Of a stretch of 18,299 bases of DNA, positions 11,645 through 18,299 are shown in pieces; within the stretch, counting starts at the first letter, position 1; every line of letters begins with the position of its first letter. The stretch is from a bacterium (GTDB taxonomy: Bacteria; Patescibacteriota; Minisyncoccia; Minisyncoccales; UBA10102): NCBI GenBank assembly GCA_030647175.1, contig JAUSJU010000054.1, positions 1 through 18,299 of the forward strand. The letters run 5' to 3'. The notes under the pieces are model-generated. The model was not told the DNA's origin, ran no database searches, and saw only the letters and a list, made by a program, of their open reading frames with translations. The position numbers were made by a program, and so were the translations under genes.

Positions 11645-11726
11645 TGGGCACGAGAGGACTCGAACCTCCAAGCCTTGCGGCATGCGCCCCTCAAACGCAC
11701 GCGTATACCAATTCCGCCACGTGCCC
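11645..11726 (-). tRNA. tRNA-Leu (anticodon GAG)
   Basis: Acceptor GGGCACG/CGTGCCC, anticodon stem TGCGT/GCGCA with loop TTGAGGG (GAG), long class II variable arm, T arm GGAGG-TTCGAGT-CCTCT, discriminator A. CCA is not encoded; CCC follows the discriminator. It sits 18 bases after the rplS stop and is probably on the rplS transcript. Confidence 0.94.
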
Positions 11727-11744
11727 ATATCTTCCTTAGCTTGA

Positions 11745-12158
11745 CTAAGGGGTAATCTCTTCTTCTTCTACCTGTGTTTCTGGACTGATTGGTTCTGCAT
11801 GAGGGATGCCAAACTCTCTTGCCTTCAGTCTTGCCTTCTTTCCTTTCGCAGTTCTTAGATAGTACAGCTTTGCTCTACGCACCTTGTTCTGCTTAGATAC
11901 CTCAATCTTTTCAATGGAAGGGGAATGCAAAGGGAAGATGCGTTCTACTCCTACGCCCTGGCTTACCTTGCGCACGGTGATGGTGCCTTGGATGCCGGCT
12001 CCGTGCTTCTTGGCGAGCACCACTCCTTCGAATATCTGAATTCGTTCCTTGTCCCCTTCTTTGACTTTCTGGTGGACGCGAACATTGTCTCCAGAGCGGA
12101 TCTCTGGAAGATTAGTTCTAAGGTATGACTTTGTTGCTTGTTCTGTTTTTGTTTCCAT
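11745..12158 (-). CDS. rplS: 50S ribosomal protein L19
   Basis: L19 lies at the 30S-50S interface. The 137-residue protein has the family's core: IRSGDNVRVHQKVKEGDKER, IQIFEGVVLAKKHGAG, TITVRKVSQGVGVERIFPLH, SPSIEKIEVSKQNKVRRAKL and YYLRTAKGKKARLK. It is about 20 residues longer than typical L19 because of an acidic C-terminal tail (ending TQVEEEEITP), which is common in CPR ribosomal proteins. The ATG at 12158 is 5 bases after the stop of the RluA-type gene, so the two are cotranscribed. No Shine-Dalgarno site is clear. Confidence 0.96.
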   Translation of the reverse strand: METKTEQATKSYLRTNLPEIRSGDNVRVHQKVKEGDKERIQIFEGVVLAKKHGAGIQGTITVRKVSQGVGVERIFPLHSPSIEKIEVSKQNKVRRAKLYYLRTAKGKKARLKAREFGIPHAEPISPETQVEEEEITP

Positions 12159-12163
12159 GGTGG

Positions 12164-12862
12164 TTAGTTTATTCGTAATGCGTTGAGTATGTTCTGTAGA
12201 TCTTCAGGAAGCTCTGAATGAAACGTCATTCCTTTTCCGTTCTCCGTAACTATCTTCAGAGAGTTTGCGTGGAGGAACTGGCGTTCCAGGCCCTGGGGAA
12301 CAGGCTGATTCTTGAACCCGTAGAGCTTGTCTCCTGCGATTGGATGATGAATGTGTGCAAGATGGGCTCTGATCTGGTGTTTCCTGCCCGTTTTCGGAGA
12401 AACCTCCAGAAGGGTGAATTCAGAAAATTCTTTAAGGACTTTGTAGAGAGTCGTCGCTTCCCGTGCGCTTTCTATGGCAGGATCTGCAAAAACTTTCTGT
12501 TTCCTCCTGTCGTTCGGGGAGCGTCCGAGCTTTCCTTCAATGACTCCCTCTTTCTCTTTGAGAGCCCCTACGACAAGGCAGATATACGTCTTTTCCGCCT
12601 TTCTTTCCTTGAATTGTTCCTGGAAATAGCGGAAGGCTTCTTTTGTCTTTGCGACGAGAAGGACGCCGGAGGTATCTTTGTCCAGTCGATGGACGATTCC
12701 ATAGCGGCATTCCTCTCCGAGCTTTAGGAGTTCTGGATATTGACTGGAAAGTGCTTCCGCCACGTACATTCCTTCTCCGGGACCTTCTCGAAAGACCGGC
12801 ATGCCGGGTGGCTTGTCAACAATCAATAGACTAACATCTTCATAGAGAATTTTCAATGGCAT
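12164..12862 (-). CDS. RluA-family pseudouridine synthase
   Basis: These enzymes convert specific uridines of rRNA or tRNA to pseudouridine. The 232-residue protein has ILYEDVSLLIVDKPPGMPV at the start, the catalytic motif HRLDKDTSG (58-66, with D61 the nucleophile), EKTYICLVVG, the KTGRKHQIRAHLAHIHHPIAGD block split across the C-terminal half, and a LHANSLKI end. It lacks an N-terminal S4 domain, unlike RluC/RluD, so it is a minimal RluA-type enzyme; the target site cannot be named. I use the ATG at 12862, which gives the family start MPLKILYED; a start at 12901 would lie inside tRNA-Val. The ATG is 5 bases beyond the tRNA-Val(GAC) discriminator. Confidence 0.93.
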   Translation of the reverse strand: MPLKILYEDVSLLIVDKPPGMPVFREGPGEGMYVAEALSSQYPELLKLGEECRYGIVHRLDKDTSGVLLVAKTKEAFRYFQEQFKERKAEKTYICLVVGALKEKEGVIEGKLGRSPNDRRKQKVFADPAIESAREATTLYKVLKEFSEFTLLEVSPKTGRKHQIRAHLAHIHHPIAGDKLYGFKNQPVPQGLERQFLHANSLKIVTENGKGMTFHSELPEDLQNILNALRIN

Positions 12863-12867
12863 AGTAG

Positions 12868-12941
12868 TGGGCGGTAGAGGACTCGAACCTCCGACCTTCA
12901 CAATGTCAATGTGACGCTCTAACCAACTGAGCTAACCGCCC
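12868..12941 (-). tRNA. tRNA-Val (anticodon GAC)
   Basis: Acceptor GGGCGGT/ACCGCCC, anticodon stem TCACA/TGTGA with loop TTGACAT (GAC), T arm GGAGG-TTCGAGT-CCTCT, discriminator A. CCA is not encoded. The acceptor stem is identical to that of tRNA-Val(UAC) at 11566. It starts 6 bases after the end of tRNA-Ile on the same strand. Confidence 0.96.
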
Positions 12942-12947
12942 ATCGGG

Positions 12948-13020
12948 TGCGCGTGGATGGATTCGGACCATCGACCCCGTCTTTATAAGAGACGTGCTCT
13001 AACCGCTGAGCTACACGCGC
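12948..13020 (-). tRNA. tRNA-Ile (anticodon UAU)
   Basis: Acceptor GCGCGTG/CACGCGC, D stem GCTC/GAGC, anticodon stem CGTCT/AGACG with loop CTTATAA, so the anticodon is TAT and reads AUA. The T arm is GATGG-TCCGAAT-CCATC, with C in place of the nearly invariant U55. The discriminator is A and CCA is not encoded. A genomic UAU isoleucine tRNA is rare in bacteria, which mostly use a CAU tRNA modified by TilS. AUA codons are frequent in the genes around it. Confidence 0.93.
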
Positions 13021-13039
13021 ATACTATAGCAATAGTATT

Positions 13040-14878
13040 CTATCCCTTCCTTTGTTTCTTGCCCACGATCTTTTCAAACTCTTCCTGCTCTATCGTCTCC
13101 TTTTCTATCAGGATCTTGGCGATCTTGGCAAGAGTATTTTTCTTGGCTTTCAGAATGCGTTCTGCAGTTTTTCTTGCCGATTCAATAAGCTTTGAAACTT
13201 CTCTATCTATCTCCAAGGCAATGCTGTCTGAATATTCCTGGACTACTCCCGGCCCCTGAGGAAACATTTCATACTTCTCTTCTCCTCCGAAGGTGACGGG
13301 CCCCAGTTTCTCTGACATGCCGAATTCTTTCACGAGCGCTCTCGCGACCTCAGAAGCCTTCTGAAGATCGTTTGCAGCTCCCGTGGTCACGTCTTTGAAC
13401 GTCAGCTTTTCTGCGACATACCCTCCGAGCAATACGGAAAGCTCGTCAAGAAACTCTGCACGAGATTTGAGATGCCGGTCTTCGGTAGGAAGCTTTAAGG
13501 TGTATCCCCCAGCCCTTCCCCTTGAGATGATAGAAATCTTCCGCACCGGGTCTGTATGAGAGAGAGACGCTGAAACCAAGGCGTGCCCTGCTTCATGGTA
13601 GGCTGTTATTTCCTTTTCTTTCTTAGAGAGAACATGGCTTTTGCGCTCTGGTCCCAACAGCACTTTGTCTATGGACTCTAAAAGTTCTGTCTGAGCGATC
13701 TGGGTTTTATTGCGACGAGCCGCAAACAAGGCAGCTTCGTTCATGAGGTTTGCGAGGTCTGCTCCGGAAAATCCCGGAGTGCGCTCTGCGACTTCTCGAA
13801 GGTGTACGTTCTGGGCAAGAGGTTTTCCTTTGGCATGGATTTCCAGTATCTCTTTTCGGTCGTTGACGTCAGGCAGATCAAGAACGATCCTGCGGTCAAA
13901 CCTCCCGGGCCTCAAGAGGGCCGGATCCAAGACATCGGGGCGATTGGTAGCCGCGCACACAATGACCGTGGAATCTCTGTCAAAGCCATCCATTTCCACC
14001 AATATTTGGTTGAGCGTCTGCTCCCGTTCTTCGTGGCCTCCTGAAAATCCGAATCCGCGAACCCTTCCGATGGCATCAAGCTCGTCGACGAAGATAATGG
14101 ACCTTCCCGCTTTCTTTGCGGTAGCGAACAGATCTCGTACCCTTGAGCTGCCCACTCCGACGAACAATTCAATGAATTCAGATCCTGAAGCGGAGAAAAA
14201 AGGAACACCGGCTTCTGAAGCTACCGCTCGTGCCAGCAAGGTTTTGCCACACCCCGGAGGCCCCACCAAAAGAACTCCTCGGGGGATGCTGGCTCCCATA
14301 TCAAGGTACTTCTTCGGGTTCTTTAAAAAGTCCACTACCTCCACCAACTCTTCTTTTGCTTCCTTGAGGCCGGCAACATCCTTGAACGTCACCCGTTCTT
14401 TCACCGTCTGGCCGTCTGCTCCAAAGAGACGTGCTCTTGTCTTGGTGAAGTCAAACGCCTGTCCTACTCCTGCCCGTGCCTGGCGGAAGATCATGAAGAA
14501 GAACACGAGGAAGAGCAAGAGGGGAAGAATGGTCAAGGAAAGAGGGCCCAGCCAGCTTCCCAAGCCCGTGTCTTCTTTCTGCTCAATAGTGAGAGAAGTA
14601 AGGGCTTCAGAGTTTACCCCGTAATTCAGAAGGGTCTGGGAGAGGGATGTCTCCGTTTCTTTCTTGGAAGCTATCTGGGAAGCATCTTTGAGCGAAATCA
14701 AAAGTTCGTCTCCGATCACGGTGATTTTTTCCACCTTTCCTTCTTTCACGTCTTTGGCGACCTCGCTCAAGGAGATTTCAGTTTTCTTTTCGAGAGGGTT
14801 TGCCAAGAGCGCGAACGAGAAAGAAATGAGGAGAAGGACAAGAATTCCGATGGCAAAGTTTTTTGCAAGGCTTGTCAT
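13040..14878 (-). CDS. ftsH: ATP-dependent zinc metalloprotease FtsH
   Basis: FtsH is a hexameric membrane protease that degrades misplaced membrane proteins and some regulators. The 612-residue chain has membrane helices at about 7-25 and 112-131 with a short extracytoplasmic domain between them. The AAA module shows Walker A GPPGCGKT (206-213), Walker B IIFVDELDA (261-269, D265-E266), the second region of homology with RPGRFDRR (323-330) and a pore FVGVG (239-243). The protease site is HEAGH (428-432), with D504 in AANDL as the third zinc ligand. Length is typical. The start has no Shine-Dalgarno site; a TATACC at 14893-14888 would place the RNA start only a few bases upstream. tRNA-Ile and tRNA-Val follow 19 bases after the stop. 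Confidence 0.98.
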   Translation of the reverse strand: MTSLAKNFAIGILVLLLISFSFALLANPLEKKTEISLSEVAKDVKEGKVEKITVIGDELLISLKDASQIASKKETETSLSQTLLNYGVNSEALTSLTIEQKEDTGLGSWLGPLSLTILPLLLFLVFFFMIFRQARAGVGQAFDFTKTRARLFGADGQTVKERVTFKDVAGLKEAKEELVEVVDFLKNPKKYLDMGASIPRGVLLVGPPGCGKTLLARAVASEAGVPFFSASGSEFIELFVGVGSSRVRDLFATAKKAGRSIIFVDELDAIGRVRGFGFSGGHEEREQTLNQILVEMDGFDRDSTVIVCAATNRPDVLDPALLRPGRFDRRIVLDLPDVNDRKEILEIHAKGKPLAQNVHLREVAERTPGFSGADLANLMNEAALFAARRNKTQIAQTELLESIDKVLLGPERKSHVLSKKEKEITAYHEAGHALVSASLSHTDPVRKISIISRGRAGGYTLKLPTEDRHLKSRAEFLDELSVLLGGYVAEKLTFKDVTTGAANDLQKASEVARALVKEFGMSEKLGPVTFGGEEKYEMFPQGPGVVQEYSDSIALEIDREVSKLIESARKTAERILKAKKNTLAKIAKILIEKETIEQEEFEKIVGKKQRKG

Positions 14879-14929
14879 ATCAATATGGGTATAGTGCTTA
14901 AGACGTGCTTCATCCTATCAGGTTTCTTT

Positions 14930-14965
14930 AGATAAGAAAAGGCTCTACGTTTTTAGCGTAGAGCC
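14930..14965 (-). terminator. Intrinsic terminator of the zinc-ribbon protein gene
   Basis: Read on the minus strand, GGCTCTACG (14965-14957), loop CTAAAAA, CGTAGAGCC (14949-14941), then TTTTCTTAT. The 9-bp stem is perfect. It also separates this gene from ftsH downstream. Confidence 0.9.
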
Positions 14966-14974
14966 GGGTTTGGG

Positions 14975-15460
14975 CTAGTCGCCCTTCAGATCGAGGACGC
15001 TGTCGATCATTTGAGAAGTATGGCGTTCCACCGAGACTCGCTGCAAGAGGGCCTCGATAGCACGGATGCGAGGTTCAAGGTCCTTTTCGACCTGCTTCCA
15101 TTGGGCGTAGACCTTGTTGCCTCCGCGTTTTGTCCATAGGTCGTCACGGACGCCCTTGCGAAGAGTTCTGTACTGTTCCTGGGGCAAATGTTGACCTTCG
15201 AGTAGCCGGCTAGTCCGATCTTGAGTTTCCTCGTCGACCTGTTTTTGCAGGTCTTCAAGCGCCGTCTTCTTCTGGGAGAACTCAACCCTCAATTTAGGGA
15301 GGATGGTTTCCGCCCTTTTCTGCACCCAGTCCAGGATCGTGGACGTCTGGCCAGAACGTAGATTGGCAGTCGCTTCCCGGGTATATTCCGAGAAGCAATG
15401 AGGGCAGACGAGATCATCGGGTCGCCTTTGTTTGCCACAGAGTCCGCATATTTCGTCCAT
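14975..15460 (-). CDS. Hypothetical zinc-ribbon/coiled-coil protein
   Basis: I do not recognise a specific family. The 161-residue protein begins with a zinc ribbon, C5-x2-C8 and C19-x2-C22 (CGLCGKQRRPDDLVCPHC), followed by a long, highly charged helical region (about 40-150) that looks like a coiled coil (RVEFSQKKTALEDLQKQVDE, VEKDLEPRIRAIEALLQRV). Expression signals are strong: TTGACA-17-TATAGT promoter, AGGAGGT 8 bases before the ATG, and a perfect terminator. It is divergent from another cysteine-rich orphan at 15590, and the two share a palindromic promoter region. A nucleic-acid or protein-binding adaptor is possible; that is a guess from architecture only. Confidence 0.8.
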   Translation of the reverse strand: MDEICGLCGKQRRPDDLVCPHCFSEYTREATANLRSGQTSTILDWVQKRAETILPKLRVEFSQKKTALEDLQKQVDEETQDRTSRLLEGQHLPQEQYRTLRKGVRDDLWTKRGGNKVYAQWKQVEKDLEPRIRAIEALLQRVSVERHTSQMIDSVLDLKGD

Positions 15461-15494
15461 TCAGGACACCTCCTAAAGTTATTGAACTATACAG

Positions 15495-15555
15495 ACTATA
15501 CTACGCATAGTTGTTTTTGTCAACTATTGACAAATTGAATAGAGTATGCTATTGT
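15495..15555. promoter_or_regulatory. Mirror-image divergent promoters on a shared palindrome
   Basis: Minus strand: TTGACA (15523-15518), 17 bases, TATAGT (15500-15495). Plus strand: TTGACA (15527-15532), 17 bases, TATTGT (15550-15555). The two -35 boxes are the arms of the perfect palindrome TTTGTCAA-CTA-TTGACAAA (15516-15534). Both leaders are about 28 bases. AACTATACA occurs as a direct repeat at 15485-15493 and 15565-15573, near the two expected RNA starts. Confidence 0.8.
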
Positions 15556-15589
15556 TTATTCAGTAACTATACAATAAGGAGGTCGCAAA

Positions 15590-16249
15590 GTGGTAAACAA
15601 AGTGGCAAGCTGGTATGCTTGTCTGGCTCCCACCGAAAGTGGAGGCCGGTGTCGGAATCAGGGAAGTGAAGATGGATTTTGCCATAATCCTCATGATGCC
15701 GAGTCAGGGTTTGCTGATTCGCCGGCCGTGGTGCTGGTGAAGTTCAACGTCAATAGCGACGTCGCTCAGCAGCTAGAGCTAGCCGGGATTCAGCGCAGAG
15801 CGGTTTCTTGGGCTCAGCGCGAAGTGGATCATGTGGAGCATGCACGAGAGAACAGTCGCGAGGCGTACCGGTATCGGGAAGTTGCAGATTCTGGGGTTCC
15901 GGTCTTCGGAAAACCCGGGCTACAGAGTGTACTTCTTTTAGATCTCTGGCTTGAGCTGAAGAAGGCATATAAGCTTTCCGATATCCACCTGCTTCCCCGG
16001 AGAGATGGAAAGATGGACGTGTTCGTGCTCGTTCTGTCTCATCAGCAGGAAATGCGCGTTTCAGCATCAGTAACGGATCGTATTACTCGTCTGGTAGGCT
16101 CAACGTGGCAGTATGTTCATGTCTGGGCGAATCCTCCGGGTTCTGATGGATCTATCGTTCACACGGTGAATGTTGCGCATCGCCAGGATACCAAGCCGGA
16201 CCTCGGCCTCGAATTCAAGCGGGGACTCTGGGGCGCGTTTAGCGCCTAG
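15590..16249 (+). CDS. Hypothetical protein with an N-terminal C-C-C-H zinc-finger-like motif
   Basis: The 219-residue protein has C10-x10-C21-x9-C31-x2-4-H near its start, in the context C-x3-T-x-SGGRC-x-NQ-x6-FCHNPHD. This is like the short zinc motifs C-x-x-x-T-x-x-G-x-x-C...G-x-C-x-x-H found in many small proteins. The remainder, about residues 45-219, is unknown to me; it has beta-type segments (VVLVKFNVN, DVFVLVLSH) and a basic/acidic helix (VSWAQREVDHVEHARE). The start is the GTG at 15590, 7 bases after AAGGAGG. It is monocistronic with its own terminator and faces a second cysteine-rich orphan. I infer no function. Confidence 0.78.
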   Translation: MVNKVASWYACLAPTESGGRCRNQGSEDGFCHNPHDAESGFADSPAVVLVKFNVNSDVAQQLELAGIQRRAVSWAQREVDHVEHARENSREAYRYREVADSGVPVFGKPGLQSVLLLDLWLELKKAYKLSDIHLLPRRDGKMDVFVLVLSHQQEMRVSASVTDRITRLVGSTWQYVHVWANPPGSDGSIVHTVNVAHRQDTKPDLGLEFKRGLWGAFSA

Positions 16250-16258
16250 AGTCTCTGG

Positions 16259-16292
16259 AAAGTCCTACGATTATCGCAGGACTTTTCTTTTT
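16259..16292 (+). terminator. Intrinsic terminator after the C-C-C-H protein gene
   Basis: AAAGTCCT (16259-16266), an 11-base loop, AGGACTTT (16278-16285), then TCTTTTT. A second hairpin just upstream, GACTCT (16224-16229) with GGCGC/GCGCC inside and AGAGTC (16248-16253), contains the stop codon but has no T run. Confidence 0.85.
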
Positions 16293-16310
16293 GAGAAACC
16301 GATCTCATAG

Positions 16311-16316
16311 TATAGT
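16311..16316 (+). promoter_or_regulatory. -10 box of truD giving a leaderless mRNA
   Basis: TATAGT ends 6 bases before the ATG at 16323. No good -35 at the right distance and no Shine-Dalgarno site are seen. The spacing is the same as at the PH-domain and kinase genes. Confidence 0.5.
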
Positions 16317-16322
16317 GAGAGT

Positions 16323-17741
16323 ATGATAACAAACGAACAGCGGGAGCAGGAAAGAGAGCTGCTGCAAGAAGAGAAGAAACAGAATCCGCAGCTTTTTGAA
16401 CGACTTCCTTCTGTTGACTCTACTGAAGCACTTTCATGGATAGGCATTCATGGAGTGCTTGGAGAATACCCGCCAGCCTACATTAAGTACCTCCCTCAAG
16501 ATTTCGTGGTAGAAGAGATCTCATTGGAGAAATCCATCCATACAGTGGAGAAAGGAGATCTTTGGAAGACGCAAGAAGTTTCTTCTCTCCCTGTGCGAGG
16601 AGAGCTCGTAAAGATGGATTGTTCTACCCTGGAAGCAAAAGACGAACTCGTGAGTCAGATCAGCAGTTCTCCTGCTGTGATCGGGTTTGCGGGGATCAAA
16701 GATCGTTTTGCGCTCACATCTCAGGCGATAAGTTTTCAGAATGTTTCTGACGCGGGCGCATTCTCTCGTCTCCACAATGAAAGGTGGTTTCTGAAGAATT
16801 TAGAAAGAAAAAAGGGGATGATCCAAAACGGAGCTCTTTGGGGGAATCGATTTCTTGTCGCCCTGCGCACTCCTCAGGAAATTAAAGAGAAGGAACAGGA
16901 ACGCATCAAAAGTACGCTGAAGGAAGTTGAGAAAGAAGGGTTTTGGAACTTCTTTTCTTTCCAGAGGTTTGGTACGCCCCGTCTGAATAGTCATATCGCA
17001 GGGAAGATTCTGTTCCAGGGGGATTACAAGGAGGCGGTAAAGTCTTTCTGTACGTTTCGTTCGGATCGGGAAATTCCCTACTTCCGTTCCTTTCGAGATC
17101 ATATAGAGGCTGATTGGGGAAATTGGGAAACGATATACAAGCGCATCAGTCCATTTCCCTCGAACTTCCCAAGCGAGCTTGCGATGGTAGGGCATCTTTG
17201 TAGGCATCCTGATGATTTTCTCGGAGCGCTAAAGACTATTCCAGATCAGGTACGTCTTTGGGTATACGCATATGCTTCATATCTTTTCAACAAGAAACTC
17301 TCAAACTCCATTCAAGAGGGAGATGTTTCCTATGAATTGCCATTTATTACTTCTCATAATCCAAGGGACTGGGAAGCATATCAGGAGTTCCTTCAAGAAG
17401 ACGGGATACGGATGCCAAGCCGGATTTCCAAAGATTTTCCTTTCGTGACGTTTGCGTCAAGAGCGACCCCAGTACTTCAGAAAGCGGAAGTTCACGGAAT
17501 ACATTTTGAGAATAAGATTGCAGTTATTGCCTTCTCTTTACAGAAAGGATGTTACGCTGCTTCATTTCTTGCGCATCTTTTTCAATTAGCTTCTCACCTG
17601 CCCATACTTCCAGGAATCGATACGACGCCAATAGACGTGAAAAACGTTCTTGGACTGGGTTCCTTGGATGAAACTCTGGAATATTTCCAACCTCTCATAG
17701 CTCGGATGGAGAAAGATCGAGATTCGCAGGAAGAAGTATGA
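16323..17741 (+). CDS. truD: TruD-family tRNA pseudouridine synthase
   Basis: TruD converts U13 of certain tRNAs to pseudouridine. The catalytic block GIKDRFALTSQ is at residues 124-134, with D127 the nucleophile. FVVEEI at 61-66 and FFSFQRFGTPRLNSHIAGKI near 206 are the other family marks (the usual NYFGxQRFG). At 472 residues it is longer than E. coli TruD (about 350) with about 50 extra residues at the N terminus; this is closer to Pus7/archaeal TruD. The insertion module between the two catalytic blocks is present (residues 230-400). The start is the ATG directly after a -10 box. The stop overlaps the start of the next gene (ATGA). Confidence 0.93.
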   Translation: MITNEQREQERELLQEEKKQNPQLFERLPSVDSTEALSWIGIHGVLGEYPPAYIKYLPQDFVVEEISLEKSIHTVEKGDLWKTQEVSSLPVRGELVKMDCSTLEAKDELVSQISSSPAVIGFAGIKDRFALTSQAISFQNVSDAGAFSRLHNERWFLKNLERKKGMIQNGALWGNRFLVALRTPQEIKEKEQERIKSTLKEVEKEGFWNFFSFQRFGTPRLNSHIAGKILFQGDYKEAVKSFCTFRSDREIPYFRSFRDHIEADWGNWETIYKRISPFPSNFPSELAMVGHLCRHPDDFLGALKTIPDQVRLWVYAYASYLFNKKLSNSIQEGDVSYELPFITSHNPRDWEAYQEFLQEDGIRMPSRISKDFPFVTFASRATPVLQKAEVHGIHFENKIAVIAFSLQKGCYAASFLAHLFQLASHLPILPGIDTTPIDVKNVLGLGSLDETLEYFQPLIARMEKDRDSQEEV

Positions 17742-18299
17742 AGCGACTCTGCTTAATCCTTCTTTCAACTCCTTTATTTGTTTTTGGGCAAGTGGTGGAA
17801 TCTCAAGAAGTCGTTATTATCAATGAGGTCGCTTGGATGGGGACTTCAGCTTCTGCAAACGATGAATGGATAGAGCTATTTAATCCCGCAGAGCAGCCAG
17901 TTAACCTTTCGGGATGGAGGGTGGAATCAGAAGACGGTTCTCCGGTCATCTTGCTCTCAGGGAGTATTTCTGGTCACGGATATGCCGTATTGGAGCGAAC
18001 GAATGATCAGAGCGCTCCGGGCGCAAAAGCTCTGGTTGTCTATGCGGGAGCATTGGAAAACGGGGGAGAAAATCTCTTACTTCTTGATTCCCATGGGGTG
18101 GTCGTAGACCGGGTTGAGGAAAGCGGAGGATGGGCAGCAGGAAACAGCACGACGCGCCAGACCATGGAGCGTTCAGGGGATTCCTGGCAAACCAGTATGA
18201 ACCCGGGAGGAACTCCGGGAACGGAGAATAGCGAAGTTTTACCGCAACAGAAAACGCCCCTTCAGGGGCGCGAGGGATACATGGCAGGAGTTCCGTTCC
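17738..18299 (+). CDS. Secreted lamin-tail-domain (LTD) protein, cut by window end
   Basis: The frame starts with ATG at 17738, overlapping the truD stop as ATGA, and stays open to the last base (187 full codons). A signal peptide is clear at residues 1-18 (MKRLCLILLSTPLFVFGQ). A lamin-tail domain follows: VIINEVAWMG near 23-32, DEWIELFNP near 39-47, and VNLSGWRVES near 52-61, ending in DRVEESGGWAAG and a TRQTMERSG-like segment. LTD proteins in CPR bacteria are secreted or wall-bound and often carry nuclease or adhesion modules further on; the rest of this one is outside the window. There is no separate promoter, so it is cotranscribed with truD. Confidence 0.9.
   Translation, partial: MKRLCLILLSTPLFVFGQVVESQEVVIINEVAWMGTSASANDEWIELFNPAEQPVNLSGWRVESEDGSPVILLSGSISGHGYAVLERTNDQSAPGAKALVVYAGALENGGENLLLLDSHGVVVDRVEESGGWAAGNSTTRQTMERSGDSWQTSMNPGGTPGTENSEVLPQQKTPLQGREGYMAGVPF

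Noticed and set aside
12863..12901. Longer N-terminus for the RluA-type enzyme
   Set aside because: It would be encoded inside tRNA-Val(GAC), and the family start fits the ATG at 12862.
13710..14624. 304-codon open frame on the plus strand
   Set aside because: It is wholly antisense to the AAA domain of ftsH, is rich in Ser/Arg/Pro as expected of a shadow frame, and has no start signals.
16224..16253. Strong hairpin around the stop codon as a terminator
   Set aside because: It has no T run after it; the next hairpin at 16259-16285 does.
1..18299. TGA recoded as glycine, as in some CPR lineages
   Set aside because: TGA ends DUF4446, nrdR, DUF6580, Nudix and truD frames where family ends are expected, and no conserved frame runs through TGA.
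1..18299. CRISPR array, insertion sequence or prophage
   Set aside because: No regularly spaced repeats, transposase or phage structural genes were seen; the only mobile-type gene is the endonuclease.

Overview
The window looks like a chromosomal piece of a Candidate Phyla Radiation (Patescibacteria) bacterium, most likely a Parcubacteria-type lineage. This is an inference from gene content: a short IF-2 without the long N-terminal extension, a class II B12-dependent ribonucleotide reductase as the only RNR seen, small proteins with 3D, LTD and bacterial PH domains, a free-standing LAGLIDADG endonuclease, many weak or absent Shine-Dalgarno sites, and tRNA genes scattered between protein genes. 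TGA is used as an ordinary stop, so the code is standard. No rRNA gene, IS element, prophage or CRISPR array is visible.

Layout, left to right. (1) 1-2976, plus strand: end of a DUF4446 gene, infB, rbfA, a LAGLIDADG endonuclease whose last codons lie inside a tRNA-Cys gene, then tRNA-Leu(UAA). (2) 3009-4064: a bacterial PH-domain membrane protein and, convergent to it across a two-way terminator, a secreted 3D-domain protein. (3) 4168-8331, plus strand: a deoxynucleotide/cobalamin cluster of nrdR, nrdJ (class II RNR), a PduO-type cobalamin adenosyltransferase and a DUF6580 membrane protein that may import the cofactor. (4) 8242-10216: an isopentenyl phosphate kinase on the minus strand, a Nudix hydrolase and an unrecognised 161-residue protein in a self-contained transcription unit. 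(5) 10235-14878, minus strand: ftsH, tRNA-Ile(UAU), tRNA-Val(GAC), an RluA-type pseudouridine synthase, rplS, tRNA-Leu(GAG), tRNA-Val(UAC), an HTH protein of a recurring CPR-type family, a second Nudix hydrolase, tRNA-Phe and tRNA-Gly. (6) 14930-16292: two unrecognised zinc-finger-like proteins transcribed divergently from mirror-image promoters that share one palindrome. (7) 16323-18299: truD overlapping a secreted lamin-tail-domain protein cut by the window end.

The most coherent biology is translation (IF-2, RbfA, L19, TruD, RluA, eight tRNAs) plus B12-dependent DNA precursor synthesis under a candidate NrdR operator. The points most worth a second look are: a tRNA-Ile with a genuine UAU anticodon, changes at the D-loop/T-loop contact in tRNA-Cys and tRNA-Ile, the endonuclease fused into the tRNA-Cys gene, an HTH family with a degenerate LAGLIDADG-like helix, the mirror-symmetric divergent zinc-protein pair, Shine-Dalgarno-masking hairpins, and three genes whose -10 box lies exactly 6 nt before ATG, implying leaderless mRNAs.
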